64,000 nucleotides of DNA, taken from the NCBI GenBank assembly GCA_964393325.1, contig CAYMTE010000002.1, forward strand, positions 1 through 64,000, in the 5' to 3' direction. Source of the DNA: JBAZWV01 sp964393325 (GTDB taxonomy: Bacteria; Patescibacteriota; Patescibacteriia; 2-12-FULL-60-25). Below, one piece after another: positions 50,759 to 59,446 of this stretch (positions within the stretch are counted from its first letter, which is position 1; every line of letters begins with the position of its first letter). Both the position numbers and the translations under genes were made by a program. The notes under the pieces were generated by a model. The model ran no database searches. It had not been told where the DNA came from and was given only the letters and a program-made list of their open reading frames with translations.

Positions 50759-52297
50759 ATGTCATCTAGTATGAGAATGATCCCGATTATCGGCTTAGAA
50801 ACCCACGTCCAGCTCAAAACGGCGAGCAAGATGTTTTGCAGCTGTCCAAACCTTGGAGAAGAAACCGCGCCTAACACCACCATCTGCCCGGTGTGCACGG
50901 GGCAACCCGGCGCACTCCCCGCCTTAAATGAACACGCAATCTCTCTCGGCGTTCGCGCGGGTCTTGCGTTGAATTGCCGCATTCCGGATCAATCGGCATT
51001 TGATCGAAAAAATTATTTTTACCCGGATCTTCCAAAGGGGTATCAAATTTCACAGTTCACGCTTCCGGTTGCCGTAAACGGATACATCGATATCGACGTC
51101 CCTGGTGGAACACCTCCACGAGATCGTATTCGCATCGGCATTACGCGCGCCCACCTCGAAGAAGACGCGGCAAAAAACATTCACACATCGAATGGAACGT
51201 TCGTCGATTTCAATCGCGCCTCCGCTCCGCTGCTCGAAATCGTCACGGAGCCGGATTTTCGTTCGCCACAAGAAGCCAAGGCGTATCTTCAAGAGCTCCG
51301 AGCCATCTTGCGTGCGACCGGCGTGTCAGATGCGGACATGGAAAAGGGACAGATGCGTTGTGACGCAAACGTATCTCTCCTCGAGATCGATGACAACAAC
51401 ATGCCAACGCAGTCGTTCTTGAATGCGAAAATTGAAATCAAGAACCTTAACTCGTTCCGCGCCGTCGAGCGCGCGCTCGCATACGAAATTGAACGACAGC
51501 AAGAATTGTACGCTTCGAATACACCGCCTATCGCTTCAACGCGAGGCTGGGACGAAAACAAGGGCACAACGTTTGAACAACGAACAAAGGAAACGAGCGC
51601 GGATTATCGATATTTCCCCGAACCGGATCTGCCGCCGCAAAACCTCGTCGCCATTCGCGAACAGGAACAAGGACGAAGTGTTGAACTTCCGTCAGAACTG
51701 CGATCACGACTCGTCGACGAATGGTGGTTTAGTCCAGCCGACGCCGCGTTCCTCACGGCAAATGAAGGATGGGCGGACTATGCGGAGCAGGTAATGGGAG
51801 AACTTGGCGCATGGATGGAGGCAACCGATGAATCCAATGCGAGCGGCGGCGAGCTGTTAAACGACCGAAAAAAGAAACTCGCAAAACTCGCGGGCGGATG
51901 GCTGACCTCAAAACTCGCCGGTCTCATGGCCGAACGCAATCTCTCGATCAAAGATCTCCCGATCACTGCAGAAAACTTCGCCGAGTTTCTTCATCTCATC
52001 GACACCGGCGAACTGGGAAGTTCGAACGCGCAAAAGCTGCTCGCCATGATGCTCGACACCGGAGCCGATCCCTCGCATCTCATGGAAGAACACGACCTCG
52101 GACAAAACATGGACGCGGGCGCGCTCGAAGGCATCGTCAAACGCCTCGTGACGGAGAACCCGGATAAAGTTGAACAGATCAAAGCCGGAAAAGTCGCTGT
52201 TCTGAAGTGGTTCGTCGGCGGCATCATGAAGGCAACCGAAGGAAAAGCGAATCCCACGCAGGCAGAAGAGATGGTGAAAAAAGAAATCGGCGTTTAA
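50759..52297 (+). CDS. gatB: Asp/Glu-tRNA amidotransferase subunit B
   Basis: The 512-aa protein has the GatB start PIIGLETHVQLKT, the zinc-binding cysteines in FCSCPN and CPVCTGQPGALP, the kinase/transferase part with RKNYFYPDLPKGYQISQ, and the C-terminal YqeY-like tail that contacts tRNA. With GatA and GatC (outside the window) it converts Glu-tRNA-Gln or Asp-tRNA-Asn to the amide form, so this organism probably lacks one of the direct synthetases. The gene overlaps the convergent miaA by four bases. No clear Shine-Dalgarno is present. Confidence 0.95.
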   Translation: MSSSMRMIPIIGLETHVQLKTASKMFCSCPNLGEETAPNTTICPVCTGQPGALPALNEHAISLGVRAGLALNCRIPDQSAFDRKNYFYPDLPKGYQISQFTLPVAVNGYIDIDVPGGTPPRDRIRIGITRAHLEEDAAKNIHTSNGTFVDFNRASAPLLEIVTEPDFRSPQEAKAYLQELRAILRATGVSDADMEKGQMRCDANVSLLEIDDNNMPTQSFLNAKIEIKNLNSFRAVERALAYEIERQQELYASNTPPIASTRGWDENKGTTFEQRTKETSADYRYFPEPDLPPQNLVAIREQEQGRSVELPSELRSRLVDEWWFSPADAAFLTANEGWADYAEQVMGELGAWMEATDESNASGGELLNDRKKKLAKLAGGWLTSKLAGLMAERNLSIKDLPITAENFAEFLHLIDTGELGSSNAQKLLAMMLDTGADPSHLMEEHDLGQNMDAGALEGIVKRLVTENPDKVEQIKAGKVAVLKWFVGGIMKATEGKANPTQAEEMVKKEIGV

Positions 52298-53268
52298 TCC
52301 GATTCTCCTGCACGAAGCCACTCCTCAACCATTTCCACCGCCTCGTCTTCGTCGTGCGCCCAATGAATGCGCGGATCGTGTCGAAACCACGTTTCTTGTC
52401 GTTTCGCATACCGATGCACGGCTGTCTTGCATGCAGCCACGGCTGACTCAAGCGTTTTTTCGCCGCGAATGTACGCGAGCAATTCGCGATACCCAATTGA
52501 TGTCATCGCTGGCGCATCCGGCGAAACACCCGATGCAACGATCTCCCGAATTTCGTCGATCCATCCGCGATCAATCATGTTTTCGATCTGGGCATCGATC
52601 CGCGCGTTCAATTCTTCACGCGGCCAGTGAATACCGACTTGAAACGCCTCAACCAGCGGTTTCCCGAGTTTCTTTTGTGCCGTGAACGGTTTCCCGGTAA
52701 ACGTAATGACCTCGAGCGCACGGATAACGCGGCGTGGATTTTTGAGATCTACCGCTTGCGCTGCATCTGGATCAAGTTTTACAAGGAGCGCCGCGAGTTC
52801 CTCGAGTGTTTTCTTTTCAAACGCCGCGCGAAGATGCGGCTTCGGCTCAACCTTTGGAAAGGAATAATTATCGATCAGTGCCTGCAGATATAACCCCGTC
52901 CCCCCGACAACGATCGGTAGCCGATTCCGCTGATGAATACCCTTAATCGCCGTTAACGCAGACTCTCGCCACTCTGCGGCAGTCAATTGGACGGATGGGT
53001 CCAAAAAATCCATCAGATAATGCGGAACGCCGTCAACAAGATACGCGCGACGACCTTCAAACGTTCCGCGCATCCCAACCGGCTTTCCGGTGCCAACAGA
53101 AAACTGCGCGTAGCATTGCCGCGCATCTGCGTTCACGATTTCACCCTGAAACTGTTGCGAGAGACGGATCGCAAGGTCCGTCTTTCCGGACGACGTTGGG
53201 CCGACGACACACGCGATCCGGGGCAACCGGCTCTCTGGTGTTGGTCGATGGCTTCTTACGGTCGGCAT
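52294..53268 (-). CDS. miaA: tRNA dimethylallyltransferase MiaA
   Basis: The 324-aa protein has the P-loop VVGPTSSGKTDLAI, then NADARQCYAQFSVGTGKP (seen in part) for tRNA and isoprenoid binding, VVGGTGLYLQALID, and a central RRVIRALEVITFTGKPF. It adds a dimethylallyl group to A37 of tRNAs that read UNN codons. miaB, which acts next on the same base, starts its transcript just upstream and ends 12 bases before miaA, so the two form an operon. Confidence 0.95.
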   Translation of the reverse strand: MPTVRSHRPTPESRLPRIACVVGPTSSGKTDLAIRLSQQFQGEIVNADARQCYAQFSVGTGKPVGMRGTFEGRRAYLVDGVPHYLMDFLDPSVQLTAAEWRESALTAIKGIHQRNRLPIVVGGTGLYLQALIDNYSFPKVEPKPHLRAAFEKKTLEELAALLVKLDPDAAQAVDLKNPRRVIRALEVITFTGKPFTAQKKLGKPLVEAFQVGIHWPREELNARIDAQIENMIDRGWIDEIREIVASGVSPDAPAMTSIGYRELLAYIRGEKTLESAVAACKTAVHRYAKRQETWFRHDPRIHWAHDEDEAVEMVEEWLRAGESD

Positions 53269-53280
53269 GAACGCTGGCCT

Positions 53281-54621
53281 TTACGCAGAGGATACCATGA
53301 CGCCGTTCAATTGCCACTCAAGCGCCTGGGTTACCTTCACGGGGACAATACGACCAAGAATCCCCTCGTCTGTTGCCGGAAACCGACACAATTTCATTTC
53401 ATTCGTGTTTCCCGATGCGAGACCATTCTCGATGCGTTCGACAAGCACGTGCACAACGGTATTCACGAATGCCTGATTCTTCCGCTTCGCCGTTTCCTCC
53501 ATCAACACCTGGAGCTCATTCCAACGACGACGCTTTTCTTCACGTGGTACATCATCCGTATACAACTTCACGCCAAGCGTTCCGGATCGCGGACTATATT
53601 GAGCCGTATAGGAGATATCAAAATCACATTCGCGATACATTGAGACCGTTTCATCAAATTGCTCGGGCGTCTCTCCGGGAAATCCGACGATTATATCCGT
53701 CCCAAGCGCAATCCCCGGCCGTTTTTCCTTTACCTTTCGAATAACATCCAACACCTTTTCACGGGTATACTTTCGATTCATCCGAAACAATACCGCATTC
53801 GAACCTGCCTGCACCGGCAGATGAAGATAGTTCACCTGTTTCGGGAGCGTGAGCGCGTCGATGACCTCATCCGTCATGGAATTCGGATGTGGTGCCGTCC
53901 AGTGGAGTTTCTGCACCCCGGGAATCTCATTCACCTCCCAGAGCAACGCGGCAAAATGATCGCGATACGGATTCCGTGCGGAAAACGTTTCTGGATCCGA
54001 GGCTCGAAATGAGTTCACCGTTTGGCCAAGCAGCGTGATCTCGATAACGCCATGCGCAACAAGATCATGAATTTCGGCCAGGATATCTTTCACTGGCCGA
54101 TTCTTTTCAAGCCCACGCGCAAACGGGACCACACAATACGTGCAAAACTTGTTACACCCCGTCTGTATCGTCACAAATGCCTGCGTGCTCTCTGCGCGAA
54201 CAGGACGAATTTTCAAATAATCTTCTTCTAGCGATGCAGAATTCACAAGCTCCGGTCGAAGCTCGGCGATCCATCGCGGTAACTTCACCATCTCTGGCGT
54301 TGGAAAATAGAGATCAACCGGCGCCATTCGCTCCTTAAACTCCCCGCGCTTATCGCGGCCGGCCATGCACCCTGTCACAGCGATGATCACATTCGGATTC
54401 CGCTCCTTTAACGCCGCGTAATCCCGCATCTTTCCAAAGATGCGATCTTCCGCCGTCTGTCGCACGGAACACGTATTCAATAAGATCAAGTCCGCCTCTT
54501 CCTCCGATTCGGTCGAAGCGAACCCGAGACCCGAAAGCAACCCCGCGATCCGTTCGGAGTCGTTTTTATTCATCTGGCACCCATAGGTCACTAGATGAAA
54601 CAGAGGCTTCGATGCGGCCAT
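53281..54621 (-). CDS. miaB: tRNA-2-methylthio-N6-dimethylallyladenosine synthase MiaB
   Basis: The 446-aa protein shows the three MiaB parts. The N-terminal domain has Cys in YGCQMNKNDSERI, LLNTCSVRQTAEDR and GCMAGRD, which hold the auxiliary iron-sulfur cluster. The radical SAM core has CNKFCTYCVVPFARG with CxxxCxxC. A C-terminal TRAM domain lies after about residue 375. It adds the 2-methylthio group to the A37 modified by MiaA. The ATG at 54621 is used because the longer frame starts only at a TTG. TATGAT (54639-54644) is a likely -10. Confidence 0.95.
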   Translation of the reverse strand: MAASKPLFHLVTYGCQMNKNDSERIAGLLSGLGFASTESEEEADLILLNTCSVRQTAEDRIFGKMRDYAALKERNPNVIIAVTGCMAGRDKRGEFKERMAPVDLYFPTPEMVKLPRWIAELRPELVNSASLEEDYLKIRPVRAESTQAFVTIQTGCNKFCTYCVVPFARGLEKNRPVKDILAEIHDLVAHGVIEITLLGQTVNSFRASDPETFSARNPYRDHFAALLWEVNEIPGVQKLHWTAPHPNSMTDEVIDALTLPKQVNYLHLPVQAGSNAVLFRMNRKYTREKVLDVIRKVKEKRPGIALGTDIIVGFPGETPEQFDETVSMYRECDFDISYTAQYSPRSGTLGVKLYTDDVPREEKRRRWNELQVLMEETAKRKNQAFVNTVVHVLVERIENGLASGNTNEMKLCRFPATDEGILGRIVPVKVTQALEWQLNGVMVSSA

Positions 54622-54666
54622 GTGTTTCGCCAAACGCTATCATAGATAAGTCTCCCGTTCAAGGTG

Positions 54667-54672
54667 TATACT
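54667..54672 (+). promoter_or_regulatory. -10 box of the 60-aa gene
   Basis: TATACT lies ten bases before the ATG at 54683. No consensus -35 is seen at the right distance. The transcript would be almost leaderless. Confidence 0.4.
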
Positions 54673-54682
54673 CTTGAGCAAT

Positions 54683-54865
54683 ATGCCTCCGTCGCCGCAA
54701 GATCTGAAGCACATGGAACAGGTGCTCATCGCGTATAAAGCCACGCTCCACGACATCGTCGCAACGCATAAACAACGCGTCCGCAACGCCATGGAAGCCG
54801 TTGACGTCCGTAAAGCAAAAGAACTTCGTTCTCGCGTCCGTGGTGGCGACAATGTAGACGTCTAA
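54683..54865 (+). CDS. Small helical protein, unknown function
   Basis: The 60-aa protein starts at the ATG at 54683 (an in-frame TTG lies three codons upstream). It is highly charged and almost wholly helical in pattern (PQDLKHMEQVLIAYKATLHD, then KQRVRNAMEAVDVRKAKELRSR). No cysteines or membrane segments are present. A -10 box ten bases upstream supports expression. It overlaps the convergent enolase gene by four bases. It could be a small nucleic-acid-binding or coiled-coil protein; nothing more can be said. Confidence 0.5.
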   Translation: MPPSPQDLKHMEQVLIAYKATLHDIVATHKQRVRNAMEAVDVRKAKELRSRVRGGDNVDV

Positions 54866-56127
54866 CCAAGCTCGCGCTCAATAGCGAGCAAGCGATTGTA
54901 CTTTTCGACGCGCTCCGATCGCGAGAGCGATCCTGTTTTGATATATTCTGCACCACTCGCCACGGCAAGATCCGCAATCGTTGTATCACTCGTTTCACCG
55001 GAACGATGCGAGATGATAACGGCGAATCGTGCCTCCTGCGCCATCTGAATCGCGTCAACGGTTTCACTCAGTGTACCGATCTGATTCGGCTTAATCAAAA
55101 TTGCCGTAGCGGCCTTTTCCTCAATTCCACGTTTCAAGCGTTCAACATTCGTCACAAAGAAATCATCGCCAACAATCAAACTTCGCTTCTTCAACACAGG
55201 AACCGCTTTTTTCCACGCCGTCCAATCATCTTCTGCAAACGGATCTTCAATGGACACGAGCGGATACGCCTCCTGCCAGCGCTCGTACCGAGATAACAGT
55301 TCACTCGCCGAATAGGGCGTTCCTCCTTCTGCGCGAAAGACGTAGGTCTTCGTTTTCTTCTCGTAAAACTCGCTCGAGGCCACGTCGGTTGCAAGCGCGA
55401 TATCCTTTCCGGGCGCATAGCCCGCCTTCTTGATCGCGCGGACAAGAAGATCAAACGCTGCCTCAACATTCTTCAGCTTCGGGGCAAATCCTCCCTCATC
55501 ACCCACGGTTGTCGTTAACCCCTGCTCCTTGAGGAGCTTTGCAAGCACGTGAAACGTTTCCGATCCCGCGCGAAGCCGCTCGGCAAACGTTCGCTGCTTG
55601 GGAAGCAACATGCACTCTTGAACGTCGAGCGACCAATCCGCATGCGCGCCGCCGTTCAGCACGTTCATCATTGGAATCGGAAGTGCCGGTTTTTTGGAAA
55701 AACGATACACACGACGAAGAGATTTCCAGAGCGGTACGCGCGTATGCACGGCGTATGCCTGTGCAACCGCGAGCGACGCCGCGAGGATTGCGTTCGCGCC
55801 AAGTGATGATTTATGTTCCGTATCATCAAGATCAATCATGAGACGATCAATCTCCCGCTGACGAGACGCGTCAACGCGACGAAGCATGGGCGCAATCTTC
55901 TCATTCACGTTTCGAACCGCCTTCAAGACACCCTTTCCTCCATACCGCTTGCCGCCATCACGGAGTTCGAGCGCTTCGTGAGATCCGGTTGATGCGCCCG
56001 ATGGAACCTTTGCTTCCGCAGACGCGCCGGACGCGAGCGTCACACGACACGCAACCGTTGGGTTTCCGCGAGAATCCAAAATTTCTCGCGCGACGATCGA
56101 AGCAATCTTCGAGGAAGAGAAGATCAT
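54862..56127 (-). CDS. eno: Enolase
   Basis: The 421-aa protein is full length. It opens with the REILDSRGNPTVACRV motif, has GANAILAASLAVAQA, the acid residue in VGDEGGFAPKL, the metal ligands in SIEDPFAEDDW and the following GDDFFVTN, and the C-terminal signature LIKPNQIGTLSET with ISHRSGETSD. It turns 2-phosphoglycerate into phosphoenolpyruvate. It has its own near-leaderless promoter. The last residues are normal. Confidence 0.96.
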   Translation of the reverse strand: MIFSSSKIASIVAREILDSRGNPTVACRVTLASGASAEAKVPSGASTGSHEALELRDGGKRYGGKGVLKAVRNVNEKIAPMLRRVDASRQREIDRLMIDLDDTEHKSSLGANAILAASLAVAQAYAVHTRVPLWKSLRRVYRFSKKPALPIPMMNVLNGGAHADWSLDVQECMLLPKQRTFAERLRAGSETFHVLAKLLKEQGLTTTVGDEGGFAPKLKNVEAAFDLLVRAIKKAGYAPGKDIALATDVASSEFYEKKTKTYVFRAEGGTPYSASELLSRYERWQEAYPLVSIEDPFAEDDWTAWKKAVPVLKKRSLIVGDDFFVTNVERLKRGIEEKAATAILIKPNQIGTLSETVDAIQMAQEARFAVIISHRSGETSDTTIADLAVASGAEYIKTGSLSRSERVEKYNRLLAIERELG

Positions 56128-56136
56128 ATCGTCACG

Positions 56137-56145
56137 ATTGTATCA
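56137..56145 (-). promoter_or_regulatory. Extended -10 of eno
   Basis: TGATACAAT on the minus strand (TACAAT at 56137-56142) lies nine bases before the ATG at 56127. No strong -35 and no Shine-Dalgarno are seen. Confidence 0.5.
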
Positions 56146-56182
56146 TGAACGGATCTTTTCTCTCTCCTCAGAGAACAATACA

Positions 56183-56211
56183 ACAACACGCCTCACAAGG
56201 AGGCGTGTTGT
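56183..56211 (-). terminator. Terminator after the SIMPL gene
   Basis: A perfect 12-bp stem (ACAACACGCCTC / GAGGCGTGTTGT) with a five-base loop lies 30 bases after the stop of the SIMPL gene. The minus-strand T-run is broken (TGTATTGTT). Confidence 0.65.
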
Positions 56212-56240
56212 ATTGCCGTTATCGATTCGATGAACGAACG

Positions 56241-57011
56241 CTATCGTACCTCGAACGTGACAGACACATTCATCTTTACATCTAAGCTGCCAGCTTCGAT
56301 CTGCGGAGCAACGTTTTTCACCGCTGAAGCAAGGTCCCCTGCCGCATATTGCATCGGATAGGGCGGCTCAAATCCACCCGCTTCCGAGAACGACACGACT
56401 TTCACAATATGAAGACCGACAGCATCCGCGAGCGCATCCGCTTTTTTCTGCGCTTCTTTGATCGCCTTTACGCGCGCTTCGTCTTGAATCGACGTTGGAT
56501 CATCAATCGTAAATTGAACGCCGTAGATTTGATTCGCTCCATGCGACGTTGCGGATTCGAGCACGTCCCCAACCTTCGCGAGATCACGAACTTTCACATT
56601 GACGGTTTGTGTAAGCGTATAGCCGATCACACGCTGTTTATCGTCTGACCAATCGATCTTTGGCTGCAAATTATAATTCGATGTTTGGATATCCGCATCC
56701 GTAATCCCAAGCGTCTTCAACGCATCAATCATGGCGTTCATTTTCGACGTACTATCGCCTTGGACCGCAGACACGGATTGCCCTTCACTAAACACGCCGA
56801 CATCCACTTTTGCGAGATCCGGCTTTGCGGTAACACTCCCCATTCCACTCACCGTGATCAAATCGCGATCGCGAACCGCTTTCCCGATGTAGTCCCGCTC
56901 CGCAAAGGTATTCACCGTTTTCGCAACCAAGAAAAGACCGAGAACCGCAAGAACAACGACACCAACCCAACGAAGAACCGTGTCCGTCTGAAGAGAAGAG
57001 GAGTTTGGCAT
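56241..57011 (-). CDS. SIMPL-domain (DUF541) protein
   Basis: The 256-aa protein has one N-terminal membrane helix (about 12-29, WVGVVVLAVLGLFLVAKTV) and an outside SIMPL domain. Family features include ITVSGMGSVTAKPDLAKVDVGV at the start of the domain, the ALKTLGITDADIQTSNYNLQP stretch (in part) and DEARVKAIKEAQKKADALADAVG. SIMPL proteins are periplasmic or surface proteins linked to stress and membrane fusion, with no fixed reaction. It follows a small DUF5654-type gene and pgk on the same strand. Confidence 0.85.
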   Translation of the reverse strand: MPNSSSLQTDTVLRWVGVVVLAVLGLFLVAKTVNTFAERDYIGKAVRDRDLITVSGMGSVTAKPDLAKVDVGVFSEGQSVSAVQGDSTSKMNAMIDALKTLGITDADIQTSNYNLQPKIDWSDDKQRVIGYTLTQTVNVKVRDLAKVGDVLESATSHGANQIYGVQFTIDDPTSIQDEARVKAIKEAQKKADALADAVGLHIVKVVSFSEAGGFEPPYPMQYAAGDLASAVKNVAPQIEAGSLDVKMNVSVTFEVR

Positions 57012-57020
57012 ATAAAATGG

Positions 57021-57299
57021 TTATTTCTTAGGATAACGATGCTCAAGCGCTTTCATGACACGAGAGAGCCGAATCCCCGCCCACACAACAACTCCCGTCA
57101 CGAGAATCGCATACAAAAACTTCGCAGCAAGCCCGTTCGCCGGGCCAAAGAGTCGCACAAACAGCGTCTGGATCGCGTCATTCCAGGCTAACGCCGCCAC
57201 AAGCGAAAACGCCGCAGTCATGAGTTCGAGAATCTTCTGGATAATCGACAGTCGCAGACTTCGTTCCGTTGCTGTTTCATTCGGCTTCATCTCTTCCAT
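57021..57299 (-). CDS. Small two-helix membrane protein (DUF5654-like)
   Basis: The 92-aa protein has a polar N-terminus, a first hydrophobic helix (about 28-45, LMTAAFSLVAALAWNDAIQTL) and a second (about 58-76, LYAILVTGVVVWAGIRL). The ALAWN motif with the following acidic residue is what I remember of the DUF5654 family found in CPR bacteria and archaea; its role is unknown. It is placed five bases after pgk and nine before the SIMPL gene, so the three are one transcript. Confidence 0.65.
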   Translation of the reverse strand: MEEMKPNETATERSLRLSIIQKILELMTAAFSLVAALAWNDAIQTLFVRLFGPANGLAAKFLYAILVTGVVVWAGIRLSRVMKALEHRYPKK

Positions 57300-57304
57300 A
57301 CACG

Positions 57305-58519
57305 TTAGCGTTTCTTCTGTTTTCCCGCTCCGTATAACGGCGCCAACCCCGGGAGTTTTCCATCGTGAGCAAGAAATTCGAGCATCGAACCACCACCTGT
57401 CGATAAATGATCAATCCATTCCGCCATACCACTCCGAAGCACGACGGGAAGGGTATCACCGCCGCCAACAACGCCATAGCTCGACCCCTTGCTTCGTGCG
57501 GCGAGCGCATGTGCGATCACGAGCGACCCATGTGAAAACGCGGGATATTCCGTAACGCCAAGCGGTCCGTTCCATACGATCGTCTTTGCCCTTGCGATTT
57601 CCGCTGACCAGGCGCGCATTGTTTCTATTCCAATATCACCGATACAGTCCGTTTTTTTGACTTGTCCAATGTCTACAACGCGCGGATGGCTCTTCGCATC
57701 AATTTTTGTCGCGACAACCGCATCCGTCGGAAGCAGCATCTTCGGATGTTTCAACAGCTTCTTTGCCGCCGCGATCCCCTCCTTCTCGATGTACGACTTT
57801 CCGATCTGCATCTTCTTCGCAACAAAAAACGCATGTGCCATCGCACCACCAATTAGCACGCGATCCGCTTTCTTGAGAAGTGCCTGAACCACATCGATCT
57901 TCGTCGACAACTTCGAGCCTCCAACGATCGCGAGAAACGGCTTCTTCGGTTTCGTGATCAGCTTCTCAAGCCCGGACACTTCCATCACGAGAGATGGGCC
58001 AGCGTACGCCGGAAGCTGCTTTGAGATGCCGACAACCGAAGCATGCGACCGATGGCACGAGGCAAACGCATCATTGACAAAAAGATCTCCAAGCGACGCA
58101 TATGCCTTCGCGAGCTTCACATCATTCGACTCCTCCCCCTTCAAAAAACGCACGTTCTCAAGCAAGAAAATGGTGCCCGGCTTCGCATCCTCGACATGCT
58201 TCTTCATCCGATCAAGATCTCCGGCGCGATCAACCGCCCCATCAAGAAACGAGATAGGAAGACTCGAATACACCGTCGCATGATGCGCCAGTTTCTTCGT
58301 CGAATATGCCGCATCGCGCTTCTTGGGCCGACCGAGATGCGTGAGAAGCAGGACAACGGCACCGCGCTTCGAAAGATCACGAATCGTCGCAAATGATCGC
58401 TCAAGCTTGAGCGAATCTTCCGCCGCCGCCTGCCCCTTGAGCGGAATATTCCAATCGACGCGCACGAGCACTCGTTTTCCTTTTAACGACAATGACGTCG
58501 GCAAAACCCGAAGTTTCAT
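57305..58519 (-). CDS. pgk: Phosphoglycerate kinase
   Basis: The 404-aa protein begins MKLRVLPTSLSLKGKRVLVRVDWN, with substrate-binding residues in VRVDWNIPL, LLTHLGRPK and FLLENVRFLKGE. The C-terminal nucleotide domain has FLAIVGGSKLSTKID, VWNGPLGVTEYP and GGGDTLPV. It makes ATP from 1,3-bisphosphoglycerate, directly after GAPDH encoded 0.9 kb upstream. The ATG at 58519 is used because TGCTATTCT ends six bases before it. The usual VRVDFN is VRVDWN here. Confidence 0.95.
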   Translation of the reverse strand: MKLRVLPTSLSLKGKRVLVRVDWNIPLKGQAAAEDSLKLERSFATIRDLSKRGAVVLLLTHLGRPKKRDAAYSTKKLAHHATVYSSLPISFLDGAVDRAGDLDRMKKHVEDAKPGTIFLLENVRFLKGEESNDVKLAKAYASLGDLFVNDAFASCHRSHASVVGISKQLPAYAGPSLVMEVSGLEKLITKPKKPFLAIVGGSKLSTKIDVVQALLKKADRVLIGGAMAHAFFVAKKMQIGKSYIEKEGIAAAKKLLKHPKMLLPTDAVVATKIDAKSHPRVVDIGQVKKTDCIGDIGIETMRAWSAEIARAKTIVWNGPLGVTEYPAFSHGSLVIAHALAARSKGSSYGVVGGGDTLPVVLRSGMAEWIDHLSTGGGSMLEFLAHDGKLPGLAPLYGAGKQKKR

Positions 58520-58525
58520 ACAAGA

Positions 58526-58534
58526 AGAATAGCA
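58526..58534 (-). promoter_or_regulatory. Extended -10 of pgk
   Basis: TGCTATTCT on the minus strand (TATTCT at 58526-58531) lies six bases before the ATG at 58519, so transcription probably begins at or next to the start codon. The rest of 58535-58657 holds only a short GCCC-ATAC-GGGC hairpin. Confidence 0.5.
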
Positions 58535-58657
58535 CATCCTCCTCACACACCCTTCCTCATGCCCATACGGGCACATGTTCTTTTTTGGCGAGGACCCTAG
58601 AGCGATCTCGCACAACGTTGATCGAATTCCGCGGCGATAACAAACATGCGCCTGGAT

Positions 58658-59437
58658 CTACACCCCCACCTCCACCACGACGATTTCCGGACGAGCGCCG
58701 ATACGAGGTCGAAAGCGCTCCTGACCAAGACCGCGTCCCATGATGAACGGCACACCATTCAATATCTTCCGACCGCCATCCGCGAATCCCCCAAGCGTTG
58801 CAGGCACCCATGGCGCCCCAAGCAGCGGCACATGCACCTGACCGCCGTGCGTATGGCCAACGATCACGAGATCCGTCTTCCCTTCTTCCATATCAAGCAT
58901 GACATCCGGCTCATGCGCAAGAAGCACGTGCGGAATATGACGCGAACGGCGCACGAATGATTTCGGCGCTCCATACCAATGATCATCAATTCCTTGCAAC
59001 TCCAACTCTTTCCCCTCGCGCTTCAGGATGATCGTGCGATTTGTGAGATCGGCGAATCCGTGATCAAGAAAAAACGATCGAATATCTTGCGGACGATCCA
59101 AAAAATCATGATTCCCCAACACGAAATACACCCCAAGCGGAGCATGAAGCGCTTTTAACCGTGCGAGCTCACGAATCGGTGCCGCACGGTCGACGACATA
59201 ATCTCCCCCAAGGAGCACCACATCCGGTGCAAGCGCGTTCACCTCATTCACGATGCGTTCCCACCAATCGCGCGGAATCGCACCTCCCGCATGAAAGTCG
59301 GATAAGAAAACCATCCGAATCCATGTTGTTGGATTTGGAACAAGCGGTTCTCGATATCGACGCACGCGGAGCCACCGCGGCTCAATCCAAAACCCGTAGA
59401 CAAGAACTGCGATGCCGAAAAGGAGAAGATAGATCAT
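58658..59437 (-). CDS. Membrane-anchored metallophosphoesterase (YkuE-like)
   Basis: The 259-aa protein has an N-terminal hydrophobic segment (about 3-18) and all calcineurin-type metal motifs: MVFLSDFHAGG, LLGGDYVVD, VLGNHDF, a later LLAHEPD and VIGHTHGGQVHVP. Relatives such as YkuE hydrolyse phosphoesters at the cell surface; the substrate is not known here. It lies nine bases after gap on the same strand. The length is normal. Confidence 0.88.
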   Translation of the reverse strand: MIYLLLFGIAVLVYGFWIEPRWLRVRRYREPLVPNPTTWIRMVFLSDFHAGGAIPRDWWERIVNEVNALAPDVVLLGGDYVVDRAAPIRELARLKALHAPLGVYFVLGNHDFLDRPQDIRSFFLDHGFADLTNRTIILKREGKELELQGIDDHWYGAPKSFVRRSRHIPHVLLAHEPDVMLDMEEGKTDLVIVGHTHGGQVHVPLLGAPWVPATLGGFADGGRKILNGVPFIMGRGLGQERFRPRIGARPEIVVVEVGV

Positions 59438-59446
59438 TCGACACAG

